A stretch of DNA of 64,000 nt from Azospirillum oleiclasticum (GTDB taxonomy: Bacteria; Pseudomonadota; Alphaproteobacteria; Azospirillales; Azospirillaceae), in the NCBI RefSeq assembly GCF_013423485.1, contig NZ_JABFFR010000025.1, positions 124,001-188,000 of the forward strand. Reading direction: 5' to 3'. The translations under genes were made by a program, and so were the position numbers. The notes beneath the pieces were generated by a model, which saw only the letters and a program-made list of their open reading frames with translations, was not told the origin of the DNA and made no database searches. Below are positions 56,780 to 64,000 of the stretch, piece by piece. Within the stretch, counting starts at the first letter, position 1; each line of letters begins with the position of its first letter.

Positions 56780-57120
56780 ACCGCCTGTCAAGTCCGCTTA
56801 ACGGATTGTTTGATGTTGGCGCATAATCCGGTTCCCAGGCCAAGCTCGCCCCATCCGGGTTGACGGTCAGGTGATCCGGGCCTCGGCCTTCTGTGCGGGG
56901 AGAGTTCTGGCACGCAGGCTGCGTCCGATGAGGACCGAGTTGGTCCCCGTTTCCCGGACAGTTTGGCGGCTGGAACAAGCTTGGCCCTGATCTCCGGAGC
57001 GCCGCCACTTTGATCCGATCCGGTGTGCCCTGGCAGGTCTCGTCCGGGGTGCGGGCGGACTTTCCGGAAACCGGGCCCAACTCACTGTTTCCGGGAAATT
57101 GGACACCGGCGACTTCCACA
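56780..57120. other. Non-coding, possible insertion-sequence debris
   Basis: No gene is supported here. Two imperfect direct copies of GTTTCC(C/G)GGA-A-TTGG (56949-56966 and 57087-57102), with a nearby inverted TTTCCGGAAA, look like the end of an old IS element. No transposase fragment was recognised, so the origin is uncertain. Confidence 0.3.
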
Positions 57121-57480
57121 CAACACGCTTTACCACTGGATTTCGCGCCAATGTCACGACTGTGAAAGTAATTCATTCATAAATAAGCCAGCAACGCTGA
57201 ACCATACGGTAGTATGTAAGGTATTGTTATTAAAATGCAAGAAATCCAACTATGAAAACGACTGCGTTAGTGGGCGATGTTCACAATTTTTAAATATGTT
57301 CAAGCGTAATGATTATGCGAGATACAAAGGCGCAAGTATAAGGAATTTGGTCATTTCGCTAAAGTGGCCTCCTGGGCAGCGGTCGTTCGGCGACACCTGC
57401 GCCGGGGACATGGGCGACGCCAAAAGGAAAACTTGTCCGATTCGCCGATTCTGGCGGCAGATCACGTTCAATGGAGAAGA
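57121..57480. promoter_or_regulatory. AT-rich leader region before the sulfotransferase gene
   Basis: Between about 57150 and 57365 base composition becomes strikingly AT-rich (for example TTATTAAAATGC and CAATTTTTAAATATG) compared with the rest of the window. No credible gene is present. It probably contains the promoter of the plus-strand sulfotransferase/chemoreceptor genes and may mark imported DNA. Confidence 0.4.
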
Positions 57481-57487
57481 ATGTCTC

Positions 57488-58549
57488 ATGAGCATGGATC
57501 TTGCGCGTCTCACAAACCTTGAGCGGCTGATCACGCTTGTGCATCAGGGACACCGAGAACTCGATACCTGGCCGTTGGAATTGGACGGCGTCTTCCAGCG
57601 GCGCGCCATGAGGTCGGACGAGGCAATGCGGGAAACCGTCGCATGCTTGGCGGCTGGCTTCCGCAAGTTGCGTCCCGCCGAGTTTCCGGTTCTCTATTGC
57701 GGATGGGGCAAGGCCCGGGTCGGATCGACTGCTCTCAACAACCTGTTCGGCATGGCCGGGATTCCGTCCTATTACCAGCCGGTGAAGGCGCTGCTCCGGC
57801 AGGTGCTCGCCGACTCCGAGCGAACGCCGTGGGAACCTCCGGCGGCAGCGGTGCATTCTCATGTATTCACCAAGGAAACACAGGGTCCGTACTCCGTGGC
57901 GGAATGCCTGTTCATCCCCCTCCAAGCGCTGGTCGAAGCCGGCTATCCCGCCGACCGACTGCATCTTATCGTACTGGACCGGGACCCAGCCCGGTCACTG
58001 GCCTCCTGGCTGGCCAAGCTGGCGCATTTGGTGCCTGCCGAGGTGTTGCAGCGCCACTACGTGATCGCGGCGCTCAACGCGCGCCGCGTCAAGGCTTATG
58101 CCCGCAGCCACGGCATTCCGATGACCCACTACGTCTACGAAGCGAGCAAGGAGCCGGTTGACGCGGTGCGCGCCTTGTTCCGCCGCCTGGGATTGGCCGC
58201 GCGCTTCACCGAGGCGGCGGTGATGGACTGGAGGGAGCAAGGCACGCTCGCGCCGGACAAGTCCAGGATCCACTTCCCCAACGAACCGGCCATCTACCAT
58301 GTGCCCGGCCTGCACGGTGCGGACACCGCCTATCGCTTCCGCAACGGCGGGACGACGCTGACCGACGAGCAGGCGGAGTTCCTCGTGCACAGCGGGGTCC
58401 CGGAACTCTATCGCGAGTCTGTACTTGCCTGCATCGACGATCTCGGATTCGACAACGCCACCGCCAAACGTCTGTTTGGTGTCGTTCGTGCCGCATCCGA
58501 CGCCATCCGCAAGATGCCGGTCCTTGCCGCCGCGCCGACGCCGGCGTGA
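57488..58549 (+). CDS. Sulfotransferase family protein
   Basis: 353-aa protein with the PAPS-binding P-loop variant CGWGKARVGSTALNNLFG at 71-88, matching the 5'-phosphosulfate loop (GxxRxGST). A 3'-phosphate-binding segment is likely at VLDRDPARSLASWLAKL (about 160-176). It would transfer sulfate from PAPS to an alcohol or amine; it has no signal peptide or transmembrane helix, so it is cytoplasmic. ATG 57488 follows GGAGAA. The next gene is a chemoreceptor 32 bp away, an unusual partner. Acceptor unknown. Confidence 0.82.
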   Translation: MSMDLARLTNLERLITLVHQGHRELDTWPLELDGVFQRRAMRSDEAMRETVACLAAGFRKLRPAEFPVLYCGWGKARVGSTALNNLFGMAGIPSYYQPVKALLRQVLADSERTPWEPPAAAVHSHVFTKETQGPYSVAECLFIPLQALVEAGYPADRLHLIVLDRDPARSLASWLAKLAHLVPAEVLQRHYVIAALNARRVKAYARSHGIPMTHYVYEASKEPVDAVRALFRRLGLAARFTEAAVMDWREQGTLAPDKSRIHFPNEPAIYHVPGLHGADTAYRFRNGGTTLTDEQAEFLVHSGVPELYRESVLACIDDLGFDNATAKRLFGVVRAASDAIRKMPVLAAAPTPA

Positions 58550-58581
58550 TACCGCAACGCTTCATGGTAAGGAAACCATCC

Positions 58582-60267
58582 ATGCTCAAGAAGATGCCGA
58601 TCGCCCGTCGGCTCATGCTGTTCATGTCGATGCAGGTGTTCACACTGGCAGCGATCATCTGGTTCGGCCTGGCGACGCTGGACAGCAACCTGCTCGACGA
58701 CCGCAAGGAAATGCTCAAGCAAGTCGTCCAGATCGGTCAGCAAACCATCAACTATTGGCACGAGAAGCAGAAATCCGGTGAGTTGAGTGAGGAGCAGGCC
58801 CAGAAGGGTGCGCGCGAGGAGCTGCGCCAGGTGCGGTTCGGCGACAAGAACTACTTCTTCATACAGCGTTACGACGGGACCACTCTGCTGCACGTCCAAA
58901 AGGATCTGGAAGGCAAGAACCGGATCAACGCAACGGACGTGGACGGCGTGCCGACCGTGCGCAGCCAGATCGAGGCGGCCCGCCAGGGCGGCGGCTACGT
59001 CTACTACCGCACAGCGCGCAACGGCACGCTGGGCGACCAGAGCAGGATGCTCAAGCTCTCCTACGTCCTCGGTTTCGAGCCGTGGCAGTGGGCGGTCGGC
59101 ACCGGCATTCTGATCGACGACGTCGATGCCATCTTCTATGAGATGATGCGCTATTACGTCGGCATCGCCGTTTTCGTGCTCGGCATCGGCGCGATCCTGG
59201 CGTACGGCATCGGCAGGAGCATCACCCGCCAGCTGTCGATGATCACCGAGCGCATGGGCCGGCTGGCCGACGGCGATCTGTCCATCGACGTGCCGTTCCT
59301 CGGCGATGGCCACGAGATGGGCAAGCTCGCCCGCGCGCTCGAGTTCTTCAAGATCAACCGCCGCAAGGCGGACGAGCTGACCGCCGAGCAGCAGGCGGAA
59401 CAGGCCGCCAAGCAGCACCGGCAGGCCACGCTGGAGAGCATGATCGCCGAGTTCCAGAAGCGGACGGAGGTCGCCATCGCCTCGGTGGTCCAAGCCTCGG
59501 AGCTGGTCCAGACGCACGCCGGCGGCTTGGCGGCCACCGCCACGCAGACGCTCAACCAGGTCGAGAGCCTGAACCAGGCGACGACGGAGACCTCCGGCAA
59601 CGTGCAGACCGTGGCGGGCGCGGTCGAGGAGCTGTCCTCGGCCGTCAACGAGGTCAACCGGCAGATCGTCCAGTCCACCACGATCGCCCAGCGCGCGGTC
59701 GGCGAGGCGGACAGGACGAACGTCACCATGACCGGGTTGACCGACGTGGCGAACCGGATCGGCGCCATCGTCGAGGTGATCCACGGCATCGCCAGCCAGA
59801 CCAACCTGCTGGCGCTGAACGCCACCATCGAGGCGGCGCGGGCCGGCGAGGCCGGCAAAGGCTTCGCCGTGGTCGCCTCCGAGGTCAAGGCACTGGCCAA
59901 CCAGACCACGAAGGCGACCGAGGAGATCCAGGCACAGGTCGCCGGCATCCAGAGCGAGACCGCCCAGGCGGCCGGGGCCATCGTCGGGATCGGCGGCACC
60001 ATCAACGAGATGCGGACGATCGTGACCGGCATTGCCTCGGCGATGGACCAGCAGGGTGCCACCACCCGCGAGATCGCCCGCAACATCAGCCAGGCCGCCG
60101 CCGGCACCAATGCGGTCGCCACCAACACCGCCGGCGTCGCCGAAGCGGCCGAAGCGACGGACGCCGCCGCGGCGGCTCTGCACCACGCCTCCGAGGACCT
60201 GCGGCGCGAGGCCACCACGCTGAGCCGCGAAATGTCCGCCTTCTTCGAACGGATGCGGGCGGCCTGA
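58582..60267 (+). CDS. Methyl-accepting chemotaxis protein with Cache sensor
   Basis: 561-aa chemoreceptor. TM1 is at 11-33. A periplasmic single Cache domain (about 35-190) shows RFGDKNYFFIQRYDGTTLLH and EPWQWAVGTGILIDDVD. TM2 is at 191-213, then HAMP, and the signalling tip IASQTNLLALNATIEAARAG near 404-423. ATG 58582 is preferred because AAGGAAA precedes it; GTG 58546 would overlap the sulfotransferase stop as GTGA. Cache_2-type sensors usually bind small carboxylates. Likely co-transcribed with the sulfotransferase. Confidence 0.92.
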   Translation: MLKKMPIARRLMLFMSMQVFTLAAIIWFGLATLDSNLLDDRKEMLKQVVQIGQQTINYWHEKQKSGELSEEQAQKGAREELRQVRFGDKNYFFIQRYDGTTLLHVQKDLEGKNRINATDVDGVPTVRSQIEAARQGGGYVYYRTARNGTLGDQSRMLKLSYVLGFEPWQWAVGTGILIDDVDAIFYEMMRYYVGIAVFVLGIGAILAYGIGRSITRQLSMITERMGRLADGDLSIDVPFLGDGHEMGKLARALEFFKINRRKADELTAEQQAEQAAKQHRQATLESMIAEFQKRTEVAIASVVQASELVQTHAGGLAATATQTLNQVESLNQATTETSGNVQTVAGAVEELSSAVNEVNRQIVQSTTIAQRAVGEADRTNVTMTGLTDVANRIGAIVEVIHGIASQTNLLALNATIEAARAGEAGKGFAVVASEVKALANQTTKATEEIQAQVAGIQSETAQAAGAIVGIGGTINEMRTIVTGIASAMDQQGATTREIARNISQAAAGTNAVATNTAGVAEAAEATDAAAAALHHASEDLRREATTLSREMSAFFERMRAA

Positions 60268-60315
60268 CGCGGTTGCCCCCGGCCCGGAACCCGGCTTCAC
60301 GAATGGAATTGGACG

Positions 60316-61362
60316 ATGCGGTCACAGTCAGACGATAGCGCCGTTCCGAACCCGGACCCCGGCGACGGCGCTCCGCCGCCGGTGCGCCCTCCCGGCGACG
60401 TGGTGTTCTCCGCGGCGATGCACCTCCGGCTTCTCCTGCGCGTGGATCGCACGCAGAGCATCCGGCGGGCGTTGCAGGCGGCCGTGCGGCCCGGCGGCCG
60501 CGTCCTCGACGCCGGGTGCGGCTCCGGCCTGTTGTCCCTCCTGGCGCTGGCTGCCGGGGCGTCCGACGTGGTGGCGATCGATCGCGACAACATCGACCTG
60601 GCCCGTGCCCTGGCGCGCGAGAACGGTGTCGAGGGGCGCATCCGTTTCATCGAGGCGGACCTCAACACCCTCGACGCCCAGGCCGTGCCCGGGACGTTCG
60701 ACTCCCTGCTGGCCTTCGTCTACACCAACCACCCGATCGTCGACGAACCGCGTTCGCGGACCGTCGCGTCGCTGCGGCGGCGGTTCGGCTCACCCTCCTG
60801 CGTCACCGTCCCGAACCGCGTGCGGTACTGGGCGGTGGCGTGCGAGTGGCCGCAGTTCGACGCTTTCACCGAGCTGGCCGACCTCCGCCACGCCGTGGCC
60901 GACATGGAGCACCGGTACTCCCTGAAGTTCGGGCCGCTGTTGGAGGCGGCGACGGGGGAAGTCTTCTTCAACGGCACCGGTCCACGGATCCATGGTGATC
61001 GCAAATGGATGCCGGGCTCCACCAACGGCGGCTATCGCCATGGGCGGGACGGCGGGCGCTTCCTCAGCGAGCGGACCGCGGTCGCCGAGATCCTCTACGA
61101 CGGCGGTGGTGGCTTCGAGGGGCTTCCCGCACGGGTGGGGCTGACGGTCAGCAGCCCCGGCACAGTCACCGCGGTGATGTGGGGGCAGGAACTGTGGTTC
61201 GACGAGTTTCTGCTCTGGTCGTCGGAGACGTTCAGCCCGGCGGCGGAGGCGGTCGCCGCCCGCGCCGGCGAGCGCCTTGACCTGATCCTCGATGACCGCT
61301 GGCGCGCCACCAACCTCGTCACGCTGGCGCCGGCAGAATTGCCCCGGCAAGAACGTGAATAG
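60316..61362 (+). CDS. Class I SAM-dependent methyltransferase (PRMT-like)
   Basis: 348-aa enzyme. SAM motif I is VLDAGCGSGLLSLLALAAGA at 63-82, acidic motif II DRDNIDLARALA, and a post-I IRFIEADLNTL. A C-terminal beta-rich half (from about 190) resembles the dimerisation barrel of protein arginine methyltransferases, but the double-E loop of PRMTs is not seen (the equivalent reads AFVYTNHPIVDEP). The target is unknown. It follows the chemoreceptor by 48 bp on the same strand; a chemoreceptor-methylating CheR role is unlikely from the sequence. Confidence 0.8.
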   Translation: MRSQSDDSAVPNPDPGDGAPPPVRPPGDVVFSAAMHLRLLLRVDRTQSIRRALQAAVRPGGRVLDAGCGSGLLSLLALAAGASDVVAIDRDNIDLARALARENGVEGRIRFIEADLNTLDAQAVPGTFDSLLAFVYTNHPIVDEPRSRTVASLRRRFGSPSCVTVPNRVRYWAVACEWPQFDAFTELADLRHAVADMEHRYSLKFGPLLEAATGEVFFNGTGPRIHGDRKWMPGSTNGGYRHGRDGGRFLSERTAVAEILYDGGGGFEGLPARVGLTVSSPGTVTAVMWGQELWFDEFLLWSSETFSPAAEAVAARAGERLDLILDDRWRATNLVTLAPAELPRQERE

Positions 61363-61422
61363 GATAAGGATCATCGTCCGTCCACCTCGAGGCGAGTGTG
61401 GTATCGGCGACAGGGCCTGTGC

Positions 61423-61441
61423 GGGCACCGGGGTGGTGCCC
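61423..61441 (+). terminator. Short GC hairpin after the methyltransferase
   Basis: GGGCACC-GGGGT-GGTGCCC is a perfect 7-bp stem 60 bp beyond the methyltransferase stop, in the 175-bp gap before the convergent ROK gene. No T run follows, so its terminator role is tentative. Confidence 0.3.
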
Positions 61442-61537
61442 TGATCAAGCGGCGCCTTGTGATGCGGCGTCAGCTTGCGCGGGCGCACGCATCCAAGGGG
61501 CATTCCCTTCAGTGCTTCCAGGCAACCTGAGAATGCC

Positions 61538-62749
61538 CTACACCCTGGCGGTGTCGGCCGGCCGTGCCGCCGTGCCGGACCGGACCAGCAGATCGGTGTC
61601 GGGGGAGAAGCGTGCCTTGAGCGGCAGCAGCGCCGCACCCAGCACGCGCGCCATCGGCCCGATCGAGCCGGCGGCCACGGTGGTGGGCGTGAGCCCCGAC
61701 CGGTTGAACCCTTCCAGGGCCGCGGCCAGCCTTGCGGTGACGCGCTGTCGCCAGACCGGCGGCAGCAGGCCGTCGACCACGATCGCCTGGAAGTCGATGA
61801 CGCTGAGAGCGGACACGACGGCGCGGGAGAGCTCGGCGGTCGCCGTTTCGGACCAAGCGTCGAAAATGGCGTTGGCCTCGTCGCCCTGACCGTCGGCCAG
61901 CGCGGTGGATGGCGCGAGGCCGGCCGCGGCCAGCGCCGCCTCGAGCAGGAAGATCGAGGCGCTGTGGATCAGTTGTGCGGGCGGTCCGCCGTCCAACCTC
62001 CGGCCGGTCGGCATGGAGCCGATGGCGCCTGCGTTGCGCTGTTCCCCCTGGTAGAGCCGACCGTCGAGCACCACCCCGCCGCCAACGAAGGTGCCGAGAT
62101 AGATGTAGAGGGCGCTGCGCGTCGTGATCGCGTTCCCCGCGATCATCTCCGCGGCGCAGGCGGCCGACGCGTCGTTGTACAGCGACACCGGAAGACCCGT
62201 CGCCCGTTCCAGGGCGCCGGCCACATCGGCGGTCCGCCATCCGTCGAGCGCGCCCACGGGAAGGTCGAGCTCGGTCGCCCAGGCGTGGATCTCGTCGGGC
62301 ATCGCCACGCCGAGACCGACCACGCGCTCGCGCGCCGCCGCCGGAAGATGCCCGAGCAGGCCCGTGGCCTGCGCGATCGCCGTCGCCATCGCCGGCTCGG
62401 GCAGGGGCGCCTCGTACCGCACCCGGCTCGCCCCCAGCTCCTTGCCCAGGAGGTCGACCAGAAGCGCCTCGACGCTCCGCCGTCCGATCTTGATGCCCAG
62501 GGAAAAGGCGCCGTCCGGGTTGGGGGCGATCGGAGTCGACGGTTGTCCGATCTGCCCGCGCACCTTGTCGCGCTTGATCAGAAGGCCGCCCTCGATGAGC
62601 CGGTTGACGATCACCGACGCGGCCTGACCGCTGAGGCCGGTCTCCCGCGCGATGTCCGCCTTCGACGGCCACCGCTCCGCCTGCAGCACCGCATGCATGA
62701 CCAGACGCTCGTTGTAGGCGCGAAGCCCGGTGGTGTCGCCGCCCCGCAT
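61538..62749 (-). CDS. ROK family transcriptional regulator
   Basis: 403-aa NagC/XylR-type repressor. The wHTH is at about 10-75 (YNERLVMHAVLQAERWPSKA, TGLSGQAASVIVNRLIEGG). The sugar-kinase-like domain follows (FSLGIKIGRRSVEALLVDLL, LYIYLGTFVGGGVVLDGRLY). The usual Cys-rich zinc motif after the GE/GH segment is absent; the region reads AGAIGSMPTGRRLDGG. It is divergent from the polyol-type binding protein across 390 bp and is its likely repressor. Confidence 0.88.
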   Translation of the reverse strand: MRGGDTTGLRAYNERLVMHAVLQAERWPSKADIARETGLSGQAASVIVNRLIEGGLLIKRDKVRGQIGQPSTPIAPNPDGAFSLGIKIGRRSVEALLVDLLGKELGASRVRYEAPLPEPAMATAIAQATGLLGHLPAAARERVVGLGVAMPDEIHAWATELDLPVGALDGWRTADVAGALERATGLPVSLYNDASAACAAEMIAGNAITTRSALYIYLGTFVGGGVVLDGRLYQGEQRNAGAIGSMPTGRRLDGGPPAQLIHSASIFLLEAALAAAGLAPSTALADGQGDEANAIFDAWSETATAELSRAVVSALSVIDFQAIVVDGLLPPVWRQRVTARLAAALEGFNRSGLTPTTVAAGSIGPMARVLGAALLPLKARFSPDTDLLVRSGTAARPADTARV

Positions 62750-62790
62750 GCTTCCGCCGCCTCCCGGATGTCCAACGCGGACCCATCGCG

Positions 62791-62820
62791 TCTATAGCAG
62801 ATTGGAAGTAACAAAACCAA
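62791..62820 (-). promoter_or_regulatory. Putative ROK gene promoter with TTGG/CCAA dyad
   Basis: On the minus strand TTGGTT, 18 nt, TATAGA is a fair sigma-70 promoter for the ROK gene. TTGG-N11-CCAA (62802-62820 on the plus strand) lies within it and may be the autorepressor site. Confidence 0.35.
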
Positions 62821-62970
62821 AGTGATTTATCGGGCGGAGATCCCAGGGATTCGGGATGGTCGTTGAGAGAGAACGGTGCGATTTCAGGGCGGAGAGCCGA
62901 TCAGTGCGCCCGCCACGGGCATAAAACGCCGGTCGAGCCGGCCAATATGGAAAGCAATATGATTTAATCG

Positions 62971-63000
62971 TTGCGCGAAGCATTTTGCGGCGTGTATAGT
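62971..63000 (+). promoter_or_regulatory. Putative promoter of the binding-protein gene
   Basis: TTGCGC (62971-62976), 18 nt, TATAGT (62995-63000), 140 bp before the binding-protein ATG. The preceding AT-rich stretch (AAAGCAATATGATTTAATCG) could be a regulator site. The rest of 62821-63139 holds no supported gene. Confidence 0.4.
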
Positions 63001-63139
63001 CGCCGCATCGGCTTCAACCGGATTGTGGGGTGGCCCCGGACAACGGGGGCCGCGCCTTGGCGCTCCCCGCGAGGGCGGACGCGCCGGCGATGCCAAGCCC
63101 CCATCGGGCCAACGACAAAGGACAAGCGGGAGGATAACG

Positions 63140-64000
63140 ATGAGAAGCGCGCTTTCCCTGACCGGCGCGGCGGTGGCCGCGCTCCTCGGCACGTCCGTGC
63201 ACGCCGAGACGATCTCCATCGCCACGGTCAACAACGGCGACATGATCCGCATGCAGAAGCTGGCGGGCCACTTCACCGCCGCGCATCCGGACATCACGCT
63301 GAACTGGGTGACGCTCGAGGAAAACGTGCTGCGCCAGCGCGTGACGACCGACATCGCCACCAAGGGCGGCCAGTACGACGTGATGACGATCGGCACCTAC
63401 GAGGTGCCGATCTGGGGCGCCAAGAAATGGCTGCTCTCCCTTGACAAGCTGGGGCCGACCTATGACGCCGACGATCTGCTGCCGTCGATCCGCAGCGGGC
63501 TGACCATCGACGGCACGCTCTACGCGGCGCCCTTCTACGGCGAAAGTTCGATGGTGATGTACCGCAAGGACCTCTTCGAGAAGGCCGGGCTGACCATGCC
63601 GGAGGCGCCGAGCTGGTCCTTCATCGCCGACGCCGCGCGCAAGATCACCGACAAGAGCAAGGAGATCTATGGCATCTGCCTGCGCGGCAAGGCGGGCTGG
63701 GGCGAGAACATGGCCTTCCTGTCGGCCATGGCCAATTCCTACGGCGCGCGCTGGTTCGACATGGGCTGGAAGCCGCAGTTCAACACCGACCCCTGGAAGC
63801 AGACGATCACCACCTATCTCGGGCTGATGAAGGACGCCGGCCCACCGGGTGCCTCGTCCAACGGCTTCAACGAGAACCTCGCGCTGTTCCAGACCGGCAA
63901 GTGCGGCATGTGGATCGACGCCACCGTCGCCGCCTCCTTCGTCACCAACCCGGCCGAGAGCAAGGTGGCCGACAAGGTCGGCTTCGCGCTCGCTCCCGAC
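63140..64000 (+). CDS. ABC transporter substrate-binding protein, polyol/sorbitol type (partial)
   Basis: The first 287 codons of a periplasmic binding protein that continues past the window. The signal peptide MRSALSLTGAAVAALLGTSV is cleaved near VHAE. The mature protein (FTAAHPDITLNWVTLEENVL, QYDVMTIGTYEVPIWGAKKW, WGENMAFLSAMANSYGARWF) closely follows sorbitol/mannitol-binding SmoE-type receptors. A GGGAGGATAACG site precedes the ATG. The divergent ROK gene fits a polyol-inducible operon; permease, ATPase and dehydrogenase genes are expected downstream. Confidence 0.88.
   Translation, partial: MRSALSLTGAAVAALLGTSVHAETISIATVNNGDMIRMQKLAGHFTAAHPDITLNWVTLEENVLRQRVTTDIATKGGQYDVMTIGTYEVPIWGAKKWLLSLDKLGPTYDADDLLPSIRSGLTIDGTLYAAPFYGESSMVMYRKDLFEKAGLTMPEAPSWSFIADAARKITDKSKEIYGICLRGKAGWGENMAFLSAMANSYGARWFDMGWKPQFNTDPWKQTITTYLGLMKDAGPPGASSNGFNENLALFQTGKCGMWIDATVAASFVTNPAESKVADKVGFALAPD

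Noticed and set aside
56799..57176. Minus-strand frame of about 120-135 codons in the gap after the binding protein
   Set aside because: No recognisable family, no ribosome binding site, and it covers repeat-like DNA; better explained as IS debris.
60316..61362. CheR-type chemoreceptor methyltransferase
   Set aside because: The sequence has a plain class I SAM motif with a PRMT-like C-terminal half and lacks the CheR N-terminal helical domain.
1..64000. CRISPR arrays, tRNA or rRNA genes, prophage
   Set aside because: No regularly spaced repeats, cloverleaf-like or rRNA sequences, and no phage structural, integrase or lysis genes were recognised on either strand by reading.

Overview
The window is a gene-dense, very high-GC segment with the gene content of a metabolically versatile, motile alphaproteobacterium of the Rhodospirillales, most like Azospirillum. 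This is an inference from GC-rich codon use, many ABC, TRAP and tripartite tricarboxylate transporters, HAMP chemoreceptors and a bufferin operon. There is no rRNA, tRNA or CRISPR array, and no replication gene was recognised. The arrangement is typical of a catabolic region or chromid: long co-directional operons in which about twenty gene junctions are 4-nt ATGA or GTGA overlaps.

Layout. 1-2.3 kb: a small unknown gene, then a divergent LysR/peroxiredoxin pair. 2.4-9.1 kb (+): a bufferin (copper-chelating RiPP) operon bufA-bufB-bufC-DoxX, followed without a break by a chemoreceptor and a PAS-GGDEF-EAL protein that share one sensor-domain type. 9.1-20.6 kb (-): a 12-gene operon with a molybdenum hydroxylase (FAD, 2Fe-2S and Mo subunits), a PotABCD-type ABC transporter, a Rieske dioxygenase alpha/beta pair, a PhyH dioxygenase, an FCD GntR regulator and a hydroxyisourate-hydrolase-like protein. 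20.9-29.0 kb (-): a second ABC transporter with an amidohydrolase/deaminase, a cyanuric-acid-hydrolase/barbiturase-family enzyme, a second PhyH protein and a GAF protein. 29.1-34.6 kb: another FCD GntR regulator, then divergent tctB-tctA-tctC and a second amidohydrolase. Three TTGGATAC-type operators tie the GntR gene and its flanking operons together. I infer that 9-34.6 kb encodes uptake and oxidative then hydrolytic breakdown of an N-heterocycle (pyrimidine-, purine- or triazine-like).

34.6-43.1 kb: an operon of AtuA-like proteins, a TAXI-TRAP transporter, a carnitine-dehydrogenase-like enzyme, a BKACE enzyme and an alpha/beta hydrolase, with a divergent LysR gene. 43.1-46.6 kb: three orphan unknown genes and insertion-sequence debris (an IS30 transposase fragment and an ISNCY-like element whose transposase has an internal deletion). 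46.7-56.7 kb (-): a PEP-dependent dihydroxyacetone kinase system with DhaK, DhaL, DhaM, HPr and enzyme I as separate genes, plus an XRE regulator, downstream of a dedicated ABC transporter with two ATPases. 56.7-57.5 kb is non-coding and partly AT-rich. 57.5-61.4 kb (+): sulfotransferase, Cache chemoreceptor and class I methyltransferase. 61.5-64.0 kb: a ROK regulator divergent from a polyol-type ABC binding protein that runs off the window.
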